A DNA stretch of 64,000 nucleotides from Gilliamella sp. Pas-s25 (GCF_009795885.1 NZ_WTEV01000004.1:62001-126000); one strand, 5' to 3'; counted from the first letter of the stretch, positions 36,166 through 47,498 are shown. The notes: generated from the letters alone by a model not told the origin. Numbers and translations: made by a program.

Positions 36166-36477
36166 ATGATGGAATGGAATGGCGAATATATAAGCCCTTA
36201 TGCTGAGCACGGTAAAAAAAGCGAGCAAGTAAAAAAAATTACAGTATCAATTCCGTTAAAAGTATTAAAAATCTTGACTGATGAGCGTACTCGCAGGCAA
36301 GTTAATAATTTACGTCACGCAACAAATAGTGAATTATTGTGTGAAGCCTTTCTTCATGCTTATACTGGCCAACCTTTACCTTGTGATGAAGATTTACAAA
36401 GAGATCGCGAAGATGGTATTCCGAAACAAGCTCAAAAAATGATGCAACAATTAGGAATCAACCCTGAATTTGATTGA
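36166..36477 (+). CDS. metJ: Methionine repressor MetJ
   Basis: 103-residue ribbon-helix-helix repressor with SAM as corepressor. It is almost identical in plan to E. coli Met[20 protein letters not shown], the beta-ribbon [11 protein letters not shown] that enters the major groove, and [20 protein letters not shown]. The start is one of two adjacent ATGs. Confidence 0.97.
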   Translation: MMEWNGEYISPYAEHGKKSEQVKKITVSIPLKVLKILTDERTRRQVNNLRHATNSELLCEAFLHAYTGQPLPCDEDLQRDREDGIPKQAQKMMQQLGINPEFD

Positions 36478-36508
36478 TTATTAACTAAAAATATTAATTT
36501 AAAAAAGC

Positions 36509-36532
36509 AAAAAGGCGCATAATGCGCCTTTT
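36509..36532. terminator. Bidirectional terminator between metJ and rpmE
   Basis: AAAAGGCGCAT/ATGCGCCTTTT, a perfect stem with A and T tracts on both sides between convergent genes. Confidence 0.9.
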
Positions 36533-36570
36533 CAACTACTATTGATTCTAAGATACGGTTTTTCGGAAAA

Positions 36571-36786
36571 TTATTTCTTACCGCCAACCATAGCAAAACG
36601 TTGTTTGAACTTATCTACACGTCCGCCAGTTGCAACATCACGTTGTTTACCAGTATAGAACGGGTGACACTCACCACATACGTCAAGATGAATATCATGA
36701 CCAATAGTAGAATGAGTTTTAATAACATTACCACAAGAACAAGTTGCATTAATTGCAGTATATTCTGGATGGATACCTTCTTTCAT
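36571..36786 (-). CDS. rpmE: Ribosomal protein L31 (zinc-binding type)
   Basis: 71-residue large-subunit protein (bL31). The C+ form: cysteines in CSCG and CGEC bind zinc. The family sequence [15 protein letters not shown] and HPFYTGKQR is intact. A strong AGAGG precedes the ATG. Confidence 0.97.
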   Translation of the reverse strand: MKEGIHPEYTAINATCSCGNVIKTHSTIGHDIHLDVCGECHPFYTGKQRDVATGGRVDKFKQRFAMVGGKK

Positions 36787-36926
36787 AATAAACCTCTAAA
36801 GTTTGTTCGTATCGCTATATAAATGGCTAAAAGCAAAATCTATACACCATACGAGTGTTAAAAAACATGATAAGGTTGCGAATTATATGCCTTAAAGGTT
36901 AAATAATCAAGCCATAAAAAGACAAA

Positions 36927-37979
36927 TTAAACGGATAATTGCCCTATTGTCACTTGTAGTTCAACCTTTTCACCATTCCGCAATACAATAATGGGGACAA
37001 TTGTACCCGGTTTCAACTCGGCAATTTGATCCATGGTTTCAACAATGGATTTAACAGGCTTATTATCCACCATAATCAAGATATCATTAGCTTGTATGCC
37101 CGCTTGTAAAGAAGGTCCTTCAACATTGGTGACTAAAATACCTAACACCACTGGCATATCGCTTGGATTTTGAGTTGGCGCAAATTCTAATCCATCAATA
37201 CCGATATAACCACGAATAATTTTTCCATCCTGAATCAACTTATGCATGATCTTAACAGCTAAAGAAGCTGGAATCGCAAATCCAATCCCTTCGGGAACAT
37301 CATTACCCAAATTTTTTGCAAAGGTAAGCGTATTAATTCCCATTAATTCGCCTTTAGTATTAACTAGTGCTCCCCCAGAATTACCGTGATTTATTGATGC
37401 ATCAGTTTGAATAAAATTCTGTCTTCTATATGGGCTTAGCCCATCGCGACCTGTAGCACTGATAATACCTTGTGTGATGGTTTGCCCTATATTGTAAGGA
37501 TTACCTATGGCTAAAACAACATCACCAATCTTGGGCTCACGCTGAGGATTAATGGCAATAGTTGGAATATTAGAGGCTTCTATTTTTAATACGGCAAGAT
37601 CAACAAGTTTATCAGAACCTACCGATAAGGCCTCAAAAATTCGTCCATCTTGCAGTGCAACAATAATTTGCTCTGCATCTTCAACAACGTGATAATTAGT
37701 AACAATATATCCCTGTTCACTCATTATTACCCCTGAACCAAGTGGAGTAATTGGGCTATCTTGTGATTCTTGAGAAACAGAATTAATTGAGCGACTATAG
37801 ATATTAACTACTGCAGGCGCAGCAGTTTTTACAGCATCAGAATAACTTAGAGGCTCGTTACTGAAAATAGAAGCAAAAAAATGCAATTGCTTTCCGTTTC
37901 GTAATGAAGGAAAAATAATTAATAACGCAACGGCTAAAACTACACCGATTAATATTGGCCATAAAAATTTTTTAAGCAT
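36927..37979 (-). CDS. degS: Site-1 protease DegS
   Basis: Inner-membrane-anchored serine protease that starts RseA cleavage in the sigmaE envelope-stress response. 350 residues: one N-terminal membrane helix, trypsin-like domain with H in NYHVVEDA, D in DLAVLK and S in GNSGGALV, then one PDZ domain that senses misfolded porin C-termini. It lies downstream of degQ as in E. coli. Confidence 0.94.
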   Translation of the reverse strand: MLKKFLWPILIGVVLAVALLIIFPSLRNGKQLHFFASIFSNEPLSYSDAVKTAAPAVVNIYSRSINSVSQESQDSPITPLGSGVIMSEQGYIVTNYHVVEDAEQIIVALQDGRIFEALSVGSDKLVDLAVLKIEASNIPTIAINPQREPKIGDVVLAIGNPYNIGQTITQGIISATGRDGLSPYRRQNFIQTDASINHGNSGGALVNTKGELMGINTLTFAKNLGNDVPEGIGFAIPASLAVKIMHKLIQDGKIIRGYIGIDGLEFAPTQNPSDMPVVLGILVTNVEGPSLQAGIQANDILIMVDNKPVKSIVETMDQIAELKPGTIVPIIVLRNGEKVELQVTIGQLSV

Positions 37980-38053
37980 TGCCGTCAGATGATAGTGATT
38001 AGATATGGCAACGATTTTAGCATATATACAAAAGTGTTAACATCACTGTTTCT

Positions 38054-38075
38054 CGCCGATGCCAAAGCATCGACG
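38054..38075 (-). terminator. Hairpin between degQ and degS
   Basis: CG-CGATGC/GCATCG-CG stem with a CAAA loop in the degQ-degS gap; probable terminator or processing hairpin. Confidence 0.5.
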
Positions 38076-38108
38076 AAATAGAGTTTAATTACCTCTAGTT
38101 TGAAAAAA

Positions 38109-39482
38109 TTATCTTAAAATGAGATAAATTCGGCTATCTCCTCGAACTATATTAAGCGCAATAACAGACGGATTACTATCAATGATTTTGCGAAGTTCTG
38201 CAATATTAGTTACTCGCCCTTTGTTAACACCAGTAATCAGATCTCCCTCTTGCAAGCTAAGTCGAGAAGCAGGTGAATTTTTAGCAATCTTTTCAATTAA
38301 AACACCTTTTTGACCTTTAATTTCACCATTACTAAGTGTTGCACCATCAAGAGCAGTATGCAATGATTTAGCTTCAGTTGTCACCTCATCACTGTTTTTC
38401 AGTTTGACCTCGACAGACATTTCTTTGCCATCTCGAATTAAACCTAATTTTACAGTTCTCCCAGCACCAGTTGTGGCAATTTTTGCACGTAATTCAGCAA
38501 AACTATCAACAGGTTTACCGTCCATTGAAATAATAATATCGCCAGATTTAATGCCCGCAGCTTGCGCGGCTGAATTTTCAATCACTTCACTAACGAAAGC
38601 ACCTTTTTGAACATCAACATCAAACGCTTTTGCTATATCTGATGTTAATTCATTACCTTTAATGCCAAGCACACCACGTTTGACTTCACCAAACTCAATA
38701 AGCTGCGATGTTAAACTTTTTACCATATTACTAGGAATTGCAAAGCCAATCCCAACATTACCACCACTTGGCGCAATAATCGCTGTATTAATACCAACGA
38801 GTTCACCATTTAAATTGACAAGTGCCCCTCCAGAGTTTCCTTGGTTTATTGAGGCATCAGTTTGAATAAAATTTTCAAAACCATTCATATTAAGCCCACT
38901 GCGAGCCAAAGCTGAAATAATCCCCGAAGTAACAGTTTGACCAATACCAAATGGGTTACCAATAGCAACAGCATAATCACCAACACGCAAATTATCAGAA
39001 TCAGCCAATTTAATCGCCGTTAATTTTTTGGCATCTTCCACTTTAAGCAAAGCTATATCGCTTTGAGGATCTTTACCAATGAGTTTTGCTTTAAATTCAT
39101 GTCCATCATTAAGAGCAACCGTGATTTTATCGGCGCCATCAATAACATGATTATTCGTCACCACATAACCTTTTTCGGCATCAACAATCACACCTGAGCC
39201 TAGACCTGTAAACGCTCTTGATTGACTATCAGGGTAACCAAAAAAACGTCTAAATTCTTCTGGCATATTATTTTGCATTTGCGCAGTGCCCTCAACCTTA
39301 ATGCTAACAACTGAAGGTAATACCGTTTCGAGCATAGGAGCCAAACTTGGCTGCTGTGTATTACTATCGGTTGCGGTAGGAGGAAAAGAAGCATAAGCAT
39401 TGGGATATGATGTTAAACTTAACCCTAAACTTAACGCTACAATGCTTAATAATTTTTTTTGTTGTTTTAATGAATTAATCAT
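38109..39482 (-). CDS. degQ: Periplasmic serine protease/chaperone DegQ (Do family)
   Basis: 457-residue HtrA protease. Signal peptide (LLSIVALSLGLSLTSYPNAYA), protease domain with catalytic H in NNHVIDGAD, D in DIALLK and S in GNSGGALVN, and two PDZ domains (near residues 260-350 and 370-457). Length and the adjacent degS favour DegQ over DegP. Confidence 0.92.
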   Translation of the reverse strand: MINSLKQQKKLLSIVALSLGLSLTSYPNAYASFPPTATDSNTQQPSLAPMLETVLPSVVSIKVEGTAQMQNNMPEEFRRFFGYPDSQSRAFTGLGSGVIVDAEKGYVVTNNHVIDGADKITVALNDGHEFKAKLIGKDPQSDIALLKVEDAKKLTAIKLADSDNLRVGDYAVAIGNPFGIGQTVTSGIISALARSGLNMNGFENFIQTDASINQGNSGGALVNLNGELVGINTAIIAPSGGNVGIGFAIPSNMVKSLTSQLIEFGEVKRGVLGIKGNELTSDIAKAFDVDVQKGAFVSEVIENSAAQAAGIKSGDIIISMDGKPVDSFAELRAKIATTGAGRTVKLGLIRDGKEMSVEVKLKNSDEVTTEAKSLHTALDGATLSNGEIKGQKGVLIEKIAKNSPASRLSLQEGDLITGVNKGRVTNIAELRKIIDSNPSVIALNIVRGDSRIYLILR

Positions 39483-39563
39483 CTTCTAACTCTCGCTTTC
39501 ATAAAAATTTAATCTCTATAAAATTGCTTGACCATTAAGTAACGGCGAATAAAACCATCGTAG

Positions 39564-39968
39564 TTAAGATTTGTTTTCATCCGCTTTAAATAAACCAGAA
39601 GAATTATCTGAATAATCTCTAGGCTGCTTATCAAGTATCATTTCTTTTTTTTCATCTGAATCAGAGTTGGAATCAAAATCCAAAGATGTGGCTTTATCGC
39701 CATCAATAAATTGACCAGAATTTTCAGCCATATGTTGATAAAGGCGACGAAACTCTTTAGCCATACTATCCAATATCTCAGCACTATGAGAAAAATGTTT
39801 AGCAATCATTTGTTTTTGTGCTATTAATTCGTCTTTTGCTTGTTCTAGCTCATGTTTAACTTTGGCATATTTACGGGCCTTAGGACTAATAACACTTACA
39901 AAAATAAAACCAATAATAAAACCAATTACTAATCCAATCATAAGATAAGTAAGCATATCTTTATCCAT
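39564..39968 (-). CDS. zapG: Z-ring-associated protein ZapG (YhcB, DUF1043)
   Basis: 134-residue inner-membrane protein: one N-terminal helix (LMIGLVIGFIIGFIFVSVI) followed by a coiled coil (YAKVKHELEQAKDELIAQKQ) and an acidic disordered tail. The family links cell division and envelope growth. The yhcB-degQ-degS order is as in Enterobacterales. Confidence 0.88.
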   Translation of the reverse strand: MDKDMLTYLMIGLVIGFIIGFIFVSVISPKARKYAKVKHELEQAKDELIAQKQMIAKHFSHSAEILDSMAKEFRRLYQHMAENSGQFIDGDKATSLDFDSNSDSDEKKEMILDKQPRDYSDNSSGLFKADENKS

Positions 39969-40030
39969 TATTCACTCCTTATATCGTTAAGATATATAAT
40001 TTTATAAAATTGAAATCCAATTATCAGCAC

Positions 40031-40492
40031 TTATTTTGCATGGTTAGCAAGTTTTATCAATTGTTTTTTTAACTTATCTGGTGCATTTTCCGCTAATGCA
40101 TATAAAAACATTGCACTTTTAGCTGTCATCACACTCGATACTAAAGATGATTTAACAGTATGAGAATGACGCTGTGACAACTTTACTAAAATATCTGGAT
40201 TAATCTGATATTGGATAGACGATAGAGACGGTAAAATACTTCTCCGTATCTCAGATATTAAATGACTCTGTTCATATTTCAATCTAGTTAACCAACCAGC
40301 TGTACTTACTTCTAAAATCAATACCCCTTCGCGATAATTAGCCACTCGGCATTGTTGATTCAATGGGGATGGCAATAAATCGTTAACTACTTTAGCCAAT
40401 GTTTTTAAAGCATTAGTTCTTTCTTGAATCTTAGAAAAACAAGAGGCTTGCGTCATTATTGACGTCAAGACTTGTGGCTCATTAAAACGCAT
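40031..40492 (-). CDS. DUF721 (DciA-like) protein
   Basis: 153 residues with a DUF721 core (LAKVVNDLLPSPLNQQCRVANYREGVLILEVSTAGWLTRLKYEQSHL, residues about 30-80). DciA proteins of this family load the replicative helicase in bacteria lacking DnaC. It is a lone gene between zapG and the gntP terminator. Function is by family only. Confidence 0.75.
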   Translation of the reverse strand: MRFNEPQVLTSIMTQASCFSKIQERTNALKTLAKVVNDLLPSPLNQQCRVANYREGVLILEVSTAGWLTRLKYEQSHLISEIRRSILPSLSSIQYQINPDILVKLSQRHSHTVKSSLVSSVMTAKSAMFLYALAENAPDKLKKQLIKLANHAK

Positions 40493-40657
40493 ACCTTGAC
40501 TTCCTCTCCTTTCTTAATCAATAAAAAAGTAAATTTTCTTCTAAAAACTAAAAAGAAGTATTAGTTTAATAATTTACCCTATTTATCGTCAAAAGTCTTA
40601 TTGAAAAAATTTATTTACAGTTTGATAAAAATTTCTTTATTAAAAAGAATAAAAATA

Positions 40658-40695
40658 AAAAAGATTAACTGCTACATTTTGCAGTTAATCTTTTT
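40658..40695 (-). terminator. Terminator of the gntP transcript
   Basis: AAAAAGATTAACTGC and its perfect 15-base complement around an 8-base loop, with T-rich sequence following on the minus strand. Confidence 0.85.
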
Positions 40696-40707
40696 AAGAA
40701 AGGACAA

Positions 40708-42051
40708 TCAAGCAATAATACCTATGATAAGTACAACAATTAAGCCAACAATTGAATTAACTAATTCTAATAAGCCCCATGTTTTTAAAGTATCTTTAAT
40801 CGATAAATCAAAGTAACCTTTAAATAACCAAAATGAAGCATCATTGATATGAGTTAACGTATTAGAGCCAGCAGCAGTTGCAAGTACGAGTAGTGCTGGG
40901 TTAACGCCATTCATAACGCCTGTTGTTGGATCGATAACAGCTGCGCCAATGATTCCCGCTGCTGTCATTGCAGAGACAACACCTTGCCCTGTAGCTAAAC
41001 GAATTAACACTGTAATTAACCATGCCATAATATATGGCGATACGCCCCCTGTTGACATTAATTGTCCAATAACATCACCAATTCCTGTATCAATAATAAT
41101 CTGTTTTAGTGCACCACCAGCCCCAATAATTAATACCACCATTGCAATACCTTTTACCGCATTATCAAAAGAATGCATAACCCATTCCATTGAGTGATTA
41201 AGTTTTTTTCCAAATAATATAAATGCGGCGATCATTGCAATAAACATAGCAATTTGAGATGAACCGATAAAATTAAGAACAGAATAAGTAGTTGTTCCTT
41301 TTTCTAGCCATATATTTGCTATTGTCGTTGCAATCATGATGTAAGCTGGGATCAGGGGAACAGTAATTGATGTAAAAAAGGAAGGAAGATTATTTTCATC
41401 AACAGAATTTTCAGATTGTAAAAATTGAGGTGTTGGTCTTTCCAGATTACCTAAAAATTTAGGGAGAATCAGTCCAGCAAACATGACAGAAGGAATCGCA
41501 ACAATTAACCCATAAATATAGACCATTCCCATATCAGCATTATATGCATTCACTAGTGCAACAGGTCCTGGTTGTGGTGGAAATAAAGAATGAGCTGTTG
41601 TTGCCGCCGCAACGCCAGGTATAGCTAATTTTAAAAATGGAATTTTAGCCTCTTTGGCTAATGCGATCACCAACGGTGCTAAAATTATGAATGCCGCTTC
41701 ATAAAACATCGCTAAACCAAATATAAGCCCCATAATAATAATGGCTATTTTTACATATTTAATGCCTAATTTTTTCAATAGCGTTTGAGCAATCTGATGA
41801 GCTGCGCCAGAATCAACCATTAGTTTACCAATCACAGCACCAAATACGACAATAATAGCTAATTCGCCAAGTGTTCCACCAAACCCTGATTTAATGGTTT
41901 TAAGAATGCTCAATAAATCCATCTTAGCCATCAAACCGACGAATATTGCAGCAGCTAATAATGCAACCATTGAGTTTATTTTAAAACGAATATTTAAAAC
42001 TAACATTAATCCTATTCCAAGGCCAACCCAAAGAATATTTAAAAGTTCCAT
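40708..42051 (-). CDS. gntP: GntP-family sugar-acid permease
   Basis: 447-residue proton symporter of the gluconate permease family with about 12 membrane segments, the same length as E. coli GntP. Motifs are [37 protein letters not shown] and [17 protein letters not shown]. coli GntP lies beside uxuAB and imports fructuronate, and this one also sits in a uronate cluster, so fructuronate is the likely substrate. The start is ATG 42051 (MELLNILW); an upstream in-frame ATG at 42090 adds a non-family leader. Confidence 0.85.
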   Translation of the reverse strand: MELLNILWVGLGIGLMLVLNIRFKINSMVALLAAAIFVGLMAKMDLLSILKTIKSGFGGTLGELAIIVVFGAVIGKLMVDSGAAHQIAQTLLKKLGIKYVKIAIIIMGLIFGLAMFYEAAFIILAPLVIALAKEAKIPFLKLAIPGVAAATTAHSLFPPQPGPVALVNAYNADMGMVYIYGLIVAIPSVMFAGLILPKFLGNLERPTPQFLQSENSVDENNLPSFFTSITVPLIPAYIMIATTIANIWLEKGTTTYSVLNFIGSSQIAMFIAMIAAFILFGKKLNHSMEWVMHSFDNAVKGIAMVVLIIGAGGALKQIIIDTGIGDVIGQLMSTGGVSPYIMAWLITVLIRLATGQGVVSAMTAAGIIGAAVIDPTTGVMNGVNPALLVLATAAGSNTLTHINDASFWLFKGYFDLSIKDTLKTWGLLELVNSIVGLIVVLIIGIIA

Positions 42052-42239
42052 GAATAAAAAAACCCTATTCTTAATTTTATTGGTTAACATTAAGTTGGTA
42101 TATAGATTTCTTCTTTAAAGAAGTTAATTAGATCTCACAATAAAAGCTTTTAGTAAATAGTAAAACAAAAAACTAATAAAATAATGACAAATACAATTTA
42201 GGTATTGTATTTGTCTGTTTAAAAATATAAGAAAGATAA

Positions 42240-43520
42240 CTAACTTTTTTCTAATTGAAAGTTACTGTGCTGAATTTTGTTTTCTCTGATAAAAATCCAT
42301 AAAACAACTGCACCTATTACATCAAAGAAAGCTAACGCAATAAAAAATGGACCAAAACCAATAATCCCAACGAATGCTCCAATAAATAGATTAAAAATTA
42401 GCTGACCTGTCCATGCACATGCTCCAGCCATTCCAACTGCCGTAGCAACTTGATTTTTCTTAAACAAATCACCACCTAATGTTGACGCAACTGTAGATAA
42501 TAGTTGATGAGAAAAACCACCTAAACTAATTAAGAACACGGCTAGATAAGGGTTTTGAACAATACTTACAAAACCAATGGTCATCATAAGTACAGCGCCT
42601 ATAGAAAAAGTAATTAATCTTGATTTGATTAATGATATACCTTTATCATTGAAATATTTAGCTACAAATCCACTAGCTAAACATCCTAAATCAGCCATTA
42701 AAAAAGGTAACCAAACAAACATAGCAATTTCTTTTAGGCTAAAATGTAGCGTTTCAACAAAAAATATTGGTACCCAAAAATTAATAGTACCCCAAGCAGG
42801 ATCGGCAAGAAAACGAGCAATACCAATTCCCCAAAAGTTTCGTTGAGAAAGAATTGATGGAATAGAAACTTTTTCTTCTTTATCAATATCTAAATATTTC
42901 TCTTGTCCAGCCTCAATATATGCACGTTCTTCAGCCGATAACATTTTAGAATCTTTAGGATCTCGATAAAAAGTAAACCAAGCAAGTGCTGCAATCAATG
43001 CTAAAGATCCAGAAACGACAAAAGCAAATTGCCAACCTTGAAATAAAATACACCAGGCAATTAAAGGTGGAGCTAACATTGCACCAAATGAAGTTCCCAT
43101 ATTAAATATCCCTGAAGCAATACCTCGCTCTTTTGCAGGAAACCATATAGATGCTGTTTTTATACCAGCAGGTATTGCGGAAGCTTCACTGAAACCCATA
43201 ATTCCACGCATGAAAGCTAATCCTTGCCATGTGCCAGTTAATGCATGTCCCATGGTTGCTAGCCCCCAAACTATAGCACAAATAGCAAAGCCAAGCCTTA
43301 ATCCTATTGTATCAATAAAAAAGCCCATAATTGGTTGACCAATTGTATAAGCTAATTGGAAGGCACTTACTACCCAAGAATATTGCTCTTTAGTAATACC
43401 CGTTGTTTCTAAGATAGTAGGGGCAGCAACACCCAAAGCTGTTCTGTCAAGGTAATTAACGATGGTAATTGCACAAATAAGTAATATCATGTACCACCTA
43501 AATTTTCGTACTGTTTTCAT
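42240..43520 (-). CDS. exuT: Hexuronate MFS transporter ExuT
   Basis: 426-residue anion:cation symporter family member for galacturonate/glucuronate uptake. 12 membrane segments, N-terminal RWYMILLICAITIVNYLDRTALGVAAP and GFSEASAIPAGIKTASIWFPAKERG typical of ExuT. AAGGAG precedes the ATG. It is in line with uxaC and uxuB upstream. Confidence 0.88.
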   Translation of the reverse strand: MKTVRKFRWYMILLICAITIVNYLDRTALGVAAPTILETTGITKEQYSWVVSAFQLAYTIGQPIMGFFIDTIGLRLGFAICAIVWGLATMGHALTGTWQGLAFMRGIMGFSEASAIPAGIKTASIWFPAKERGIASGIFNMGTSFGAMLAPPLIAWCILFQGWQFAFVVSGSLALIAALAWFTFYRDPKDSKMLSAEERAYIEAGQEKYLDIDKEEKVSIPSILSQRNFWGIGIARFLADPAWGTINFWVPIFFVETLHFSLKEIAMFVWLPFLMADLGCLASGFVAKYFNDKGISLIKSRLITFSIGAVLMMTIGFVSIVQNPYLAVFLISLGGFSHQLLSTVASTLGGDLFKKNQVATAVGMAGACAWTGQLIFNLFIGAFVGIIGFGPFFIALAFFDVIGAVVLWIFIRENKIQHSNFQLEKS

Positions 43521-43565
43521 TATTACTCCTTATTATTCCATCTAAACATTAATTATTTATTGTTA

Positions 43566-44972
43566 CTATTTAGAAAAGTAAAAATTAGCATTATTGAAGC
43601 AAATATTTCTGATCATATTTCCTACTAAATTAAAATCAGCAGGAACTTCGCCATTTTCGATCCAATTTCCAACCATATTGCACAAAATTCGTCTAAAATA
43701 CTCGTGTCTTGTAAATGAAAGAAAACTACGTGAATCTGTTAACATTCCAACAAATTGGCTTAATAATCCCATTTGTGAAAGCTGCATAAGTTGACGCTCC
43801 ATACCATCTTTTTGGTCGTTGAACCACCACCCTGATCCAAATTGAATTTTGCCTGCGATACCTGAACCTTGGAAATTACCAGCCATCGTAGCTAAGACTT
43901 CGTTATCTCTAGGATTTAAGCAATATAGTATTGTCTTAGGTAGCTCATCAGTCAGATCTAAAGTTCCCAACAATGAAGATAAAGGTTCTGCGATTGGTCT
44001 ATCACCAATTGAATCAAATCCTGCATCTGGACCCAGCAATTTAAACATCCTTTGATTATTATTGCGTAAAGCACCTAAGTGTAATTGCATAACCCAATTA
44101 CGTTTATGGTATTGCTTACCTAACCAAACAAGAACTGCTGTACTAAATTGTGCTATTTCTAATTCAGATAAAGATTGATTACTTAGACGTTTATTGAGTA
44201 TTAAATCGAGTTGTTTCTCTGAAGGGATATCTGCATAGCGTAATATTTCAATACCATGGTCAGATGCTTCACAGCCATGCAGTTCAAAATGATCAAGCCT
44301 TGTTAATAATGCAGTGAGTAGTTCTGAAAAAGTGTTTATTTCAATATCACAAACCTGACCTAATTGAGAAATATAGTCAGTAAATCCAGATAGTTCAATT
44401 TTAAATACTTTATCAGGCCGCCAACTAGGTCTTACTTTAGTTTCAAAGGAATCATCCAAGCTTATTTGTTTATGGTATTGAAGTGAATCAATTGGGTCGT
44501 CAGTAGTACCCACTGCCCTAACATTCATTTGTTTCAAAATACCTTTTGTCGAAAATTCTTCTGTAGCTAATTGCTCATTAGCCTGAAGCCAAATTTTTTC
44601 AGCTGTTTTTTCATTAAAAAGAATATTTTTTATACCAAACGGACGCCTTAGCTCTAAATGAGTCCAATGATAAATTGGATTGCCTAATGTTAAAGGAACC
44701 ACTTTTGCCCAAGCTAAGTATTTTTCGTAATCTGATGCACTACCAGTAATAAATTTTTCATCTACACCGGCGGTACGAAGTACTCTCCATTTATAGTGAT
44801 CACCGGCAAGCCAAATCTCTGCTAAATTACAGAATTTTTTATTGTCCGCAATATCTTTTGGAGATAAATGACAATGATAATCATATATTGGTTGATCTTC
44901 TGCATAATCAAAATAGAGTCTTTGCGCCGTTTCGGTTTGTAACAAAAAGTTCTCATCCAAAAAATTTTTCAT
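43566..44972 (-). CDS. uxaC: Glucuronate (uronate) isomerase
   Basis: Converts D-glucuronate to D-fructuronate (and galacturonate to tagaturonate). 468 residues against 470 in E. coli. Amidohydrolase-fold metal site [15 protein letters not shown] near the N-terminus and [24 protein letters not shown]. The start at ATG 44972 ([11 protein letters not shown]) with AAAGGTGG is chosen over a longer frame that runs into uxuB. Confidence 0.95.
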   Translation of the reverse strand: MKNFLDENFLLQTETAQRLYFDYAEDQPIYDYHCHLSPKDIADNKKFCNLAEIWLAGDHYKWRVLRTAGVDEKFITGSASDYEKYLAWAKVVPLTLGNPIYHWTHLELRRPFGIKNILFNEKTAEKIWLQANEQLATEEFSTKGILKQMNVRAVGTTDDPIDSLQYHKQISLDDSFETKVRPSWRPDKVFKIELSGFTDYISQLGQVCDIEINTFSELLTALLTRLDHFELHGCEASDHGIEILRYADIPSEKQLDLILNKRLSNQSLSELEIAQFSTAVLVWLGKQYHKRNWVMQLHLGALRNNNQRMFKLLGPDAGFDSIGDRPIAEPLSSLLGTLDLTDELPKTILYCLNPRDNEVLATMAGNFQGSGIAGKIQFGSGWWFNDQKDGMERQLMQLSQMGLLSQFVGMLTDSRSFLSFTRHEYFRRILCNMVGNWIENGEVPADFNLVGNMIRNICFNNANFYFSK

Positions 44973-44988
44973 TATATTTAATCCACCT

Positions 44989-46458
44989 TTAGCTTGATAA
45001 ATTGCTGATAGTTTGTTTTGCCCCATAGTTCATTAAAGAAAGGTAATGTATCGTCACTTTTTCTTTAAATAATGCATTGTTCGGCAAATCTAAACCAAAG
45101 ACAGCCTCTAAGCGTAATAAAGCATTTACTCGTTCAATGCCATCCGTGCTAGTTTTAACAATAGTTTGTAGTTGTTCAGACATTGGATCTCGTAAATCTA
45201 TTGACTGGTTATTATCATCAATGCCGCCAACATAGCGCATCCACCCCGCAACACCTAAAGCTAGCAATGAAAAATCTGAACCATTTTTGATATGCCAACG
45301 GATTGAATCCAACATTCTTTGAGGTAACTTTTGAGTACCATCCATCGCAATTTGCCATGTTTTATGTTTTAACGATGGATTACTAAAACGTTCAATAAGT
45401 TTGTCTGCATAATCTTGCAAATTAACATGATCAGGAACGTGAAGTGTTGGTGCTTGTTGCAGCATCATCAATGCTAAAGTTGTTTTTTTATAATTAACAT
45501 CATTCATGCAATCATTAATGTGCTCGTAACCGGCCAAATAACCTAAGTAGGCTAAAAAAGAATGGCTACCATTTAGCATACGAAGTTTCATCTCTTCATA
45601 TGGAACAACATTATCAACAAATTCAGCACCAACTTCATTCCAATTAGGGCGGTTAGTCACAAAATTATCTTCTATAACCCACTGAATAAAAGGTTCACAA
45701 GCAATACCACATGGATCAAACATACCGCCTAATGTATCTTCAATTTCAGTTAATGTTTCGGATGTTGCGGCTGGGACAATACGGTCAACCATAGTACATG
45801 GGAATGTTGTATTAGACTCAATCCAATTTGCTAATTGTGGATCTCGAGCGTTAGCTAATCCTAATATTGCTTTTTTTAAGACTAACCCATTTTCAGGAAT
45901 ATTATCGCATGATAAAGCAGTAAAAGATTTTAATCCTCGTTGCATTCTTCTATAAAGCGCCTCGACAATAACTCCTGGGGCAGACATAGGCTTTGTTGGA
46001 TTCGCTAAGTCAGCTTTAATTAATGTATTATTTAAATCTAATCCAGCTCCACTAGGTAACATGCAATAACCCTTTTCTGTTACTGTTAATGAAACAATTT
46101 CAACGACTGGATCAGTCATCTTTTCTAAAATTACATCTATGCCATCTGTTGGTGCTAACAATGATTCTTTCACGCTACCAATAATAAATGCTTCTTTTGA
46201 TGTCGCACCTTTTTCTAACACAGTATACAAATGGTCTTGTTTACGAATTTCATTAATTAATTCTTCACCACCAACAATATTAACTTCACAAATACCCCAA
46301 TCACTGTTTCCCTTGTTAAGGAGGCGATCGGTCAATAACGCTTGATGAGCGCGGTGGAAAGCACCGAATCCCAAATGAACAATTCGTGAGATTATTTTTT
46401 GCCGGTCATATAAAGGTCTATGTTGGATTGATTTAGGAAGATTTAATAAATTTAACAT
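44989..46458 (-). CDS. uxuB: Fructuronate reductase (D-mannonate oxidoreductase)
   Basis: NAD-dependent reduction of D-fructuronate to D-mannonate. 489 residues; the long-chain mannitol dehydrogenase signature [31 protein letters not shown]-like [11 protein letters not shown] and [18 protein letters not shown] match E. coli UxuB. ATG 46458 has GGTGA at the right distance; a GTG at 46467 overlaps that site. First gene of the minus-strand uxuB-uxaC-exuT(-gntP) run. Confidence 0.95.
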   Translation of the reverse strand: MLNLLNLPKSIQHRPLYDRQKIISRIVHLGFGAFHRAHQALLTDRLLNKGNSDWGICEVNIVGGEELINEIRKQDHLYTVLEKGATSKEAFIIGSVKESLLAPTDGIDVILEKMTDPVVEIVSLTVTEKGYCMLPSGAGLDLNNTLIKADLANPTKPMSAPGVIVEALYRRMQRGLKSFTALSCDNIPENGLVLKKAILGLANARDPQLANWIESNTTFPCTMVDRIVPAATSETLTEIEDTLGGMFDPCGIACEPFIQWVIEDNFVTNRPNWNEVGAEFVDNVVPYEEMKLRMLNGSHSFLAYLGYLAGYEHINDCMNDVNYKKTTLALMMLQQAPTLHVPDHVNLQDYADKLIERFSNPSLKHKTWQIAMDGTQKLPQRMLDSIRWHIKNGSDFSLLALGVAGWMRYVGGIDDNNQSIDLRDPMSEQLQTIVKTSTDGIERVNALLRLEAVFGLDLPNNALFKEKVTIHYLSLMNYGAKQTISNLSS

Positions 46459-46548
46459 TCTATTCACCGTAATTATCTATTTAACCATCTTATTGGTTAG
46501 ACATATTTTCATTTGTCGGCAAAATTTTCACCCCAATTTTTTCTTTTT

Positions 46549-46564
46549 TGTGATATAAATCACG
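46549..46564. promoter_or_regulatory. CRP site in the uronate control region
   Basis: TGTGATATAAATCACG matches the TGTGA-N6-TCACA palindrome with one end mismatch, between divergent uxuB and the GntR regulator. It indicates cAMP-CRP activation. Confidence 0.75.
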
Positions 46565-46619
46565 TTTTTTGGTTTATCTTATATGTGATACTCAAAAAAA
46601 ATCTATAATACAAAACCAC

Positions 46620-46633
46620 ATTGGCATTCCAAT
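46620..46633. promoter_or_regulatory. Probable UxuR/ExuR operator
   Basis: ATTGGCATTCCAAT, perfect ATTGG/CCAAT arms, resembles the AATTGGTATACCAATT consensus of UxuR and ExuR. A second weaker palindrome, CTAATT/AATTAG at 46701-46719, lies next to the regulator start and could serve autoregulation. Confidence 0.6.
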
Positions 46634-46736
46634 TATGAAATTAAATGAATTTATCCCATAATTGACTTATAGTACTTATAATAATTAGCGTATAATTATC
46701 CTAATTAGACCAAAATTAGAATGAGGATTATAAATA

Positions 46737-47498
46737 ATGCTAACGGTTAATCGGCTATACCAAAAAATTGGTAATGAACTGAAATCATTATTAAAAAGTG
46801 GTACCTATAAAATTGGTGAGCGGTTACCGCCAGAAAGAGATATTGCTGACGCGTTTAGTGTAAGTAGAACTGTTGTCCGTGAAGCTCTAATCATGCTGGA
46901 GCTCGAAAATTTAGTCACAGTCAAAAAAGGTTCTGGCGTATATGTAATTGGTTTACCAAATGAAATATTATCAGAAACAGATAAAAAAATTGAAGAAGAA
47001 GATTTTGGTCCTTTTGAACTATTACAGGCTAGACAATTAATTGAAAGTAATATCGCCGCTTTTGCCGCTTCACAAATTGTAAAATCCGATATTATTGAAT
47101 TAAGAGCTATCTTAGAGCAAGAACGGCAAATTTTAGAACAGGATATTTTAGACGATTACAGTGCAGATGAAATGTTTCATATTGCAATAGCAAGAGCGAC
47201 CAAAAACTCAATACTTGAAAGTTTGCTAGATGATTTATGGCAAAAACGTTCTGCTAGCAAAATGTGGAATCAATTACACTGTAGAATTACCGATCATAGT
47301 TATCGAAAAAAATGGCTTTATGATCACGAAAAAATTCTACAAGCATTACAAGTGAAAGATGCAATGGCTGCACGCCACGCTATGTGGCAACATTTAGAAA
47401 ATGTTAAGCAAACATTAATGACAGTTTCTGATAGTGAAGATCCAAATTTTGATGGTTATTTATTTGATTCTATTCCTGTTAACATTGTTAACCAATAG
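46737..47498 (+). CDS. GntR/FadR-family uronate regulator (UxuR/ExuR-like)
   Basis: 253 residues: an N-terminal winged helix (IGERLPPERDIADAFSVSRTVVREALIMLELENLV) and an FCD effector domain (FELLQARQLIESNIAAFAA, DEMFHIAIARATKN) expected to bind fructuronate or a similar uronate. It is divergent from uxuB and just upstream of uxuA. UxuR and ExuR are close paralogues and cannot be told apart here. Confidence 0.88.
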   Translation: MLTVNRLYQKIGNELKSLLKSGTYKIGERLPPERDIADAFSVSRTVVREALIMLELENLVTVKKGSGVYVIGLPNEILSETDKKIEEEDFGPFELLQARQLIESNIAAFAASQIVKSDIIELRAILEQERQILEQDILDDYSADEMFHIAIARATKNSILESLLDDLWQKRSASKMWNQLHCRITDHSYRKKWLYDHEKILQALQVKDAMAARHAMWQHLENVKQTLMTVSDSEDPNFDGYLFDSIPVNIVNQ

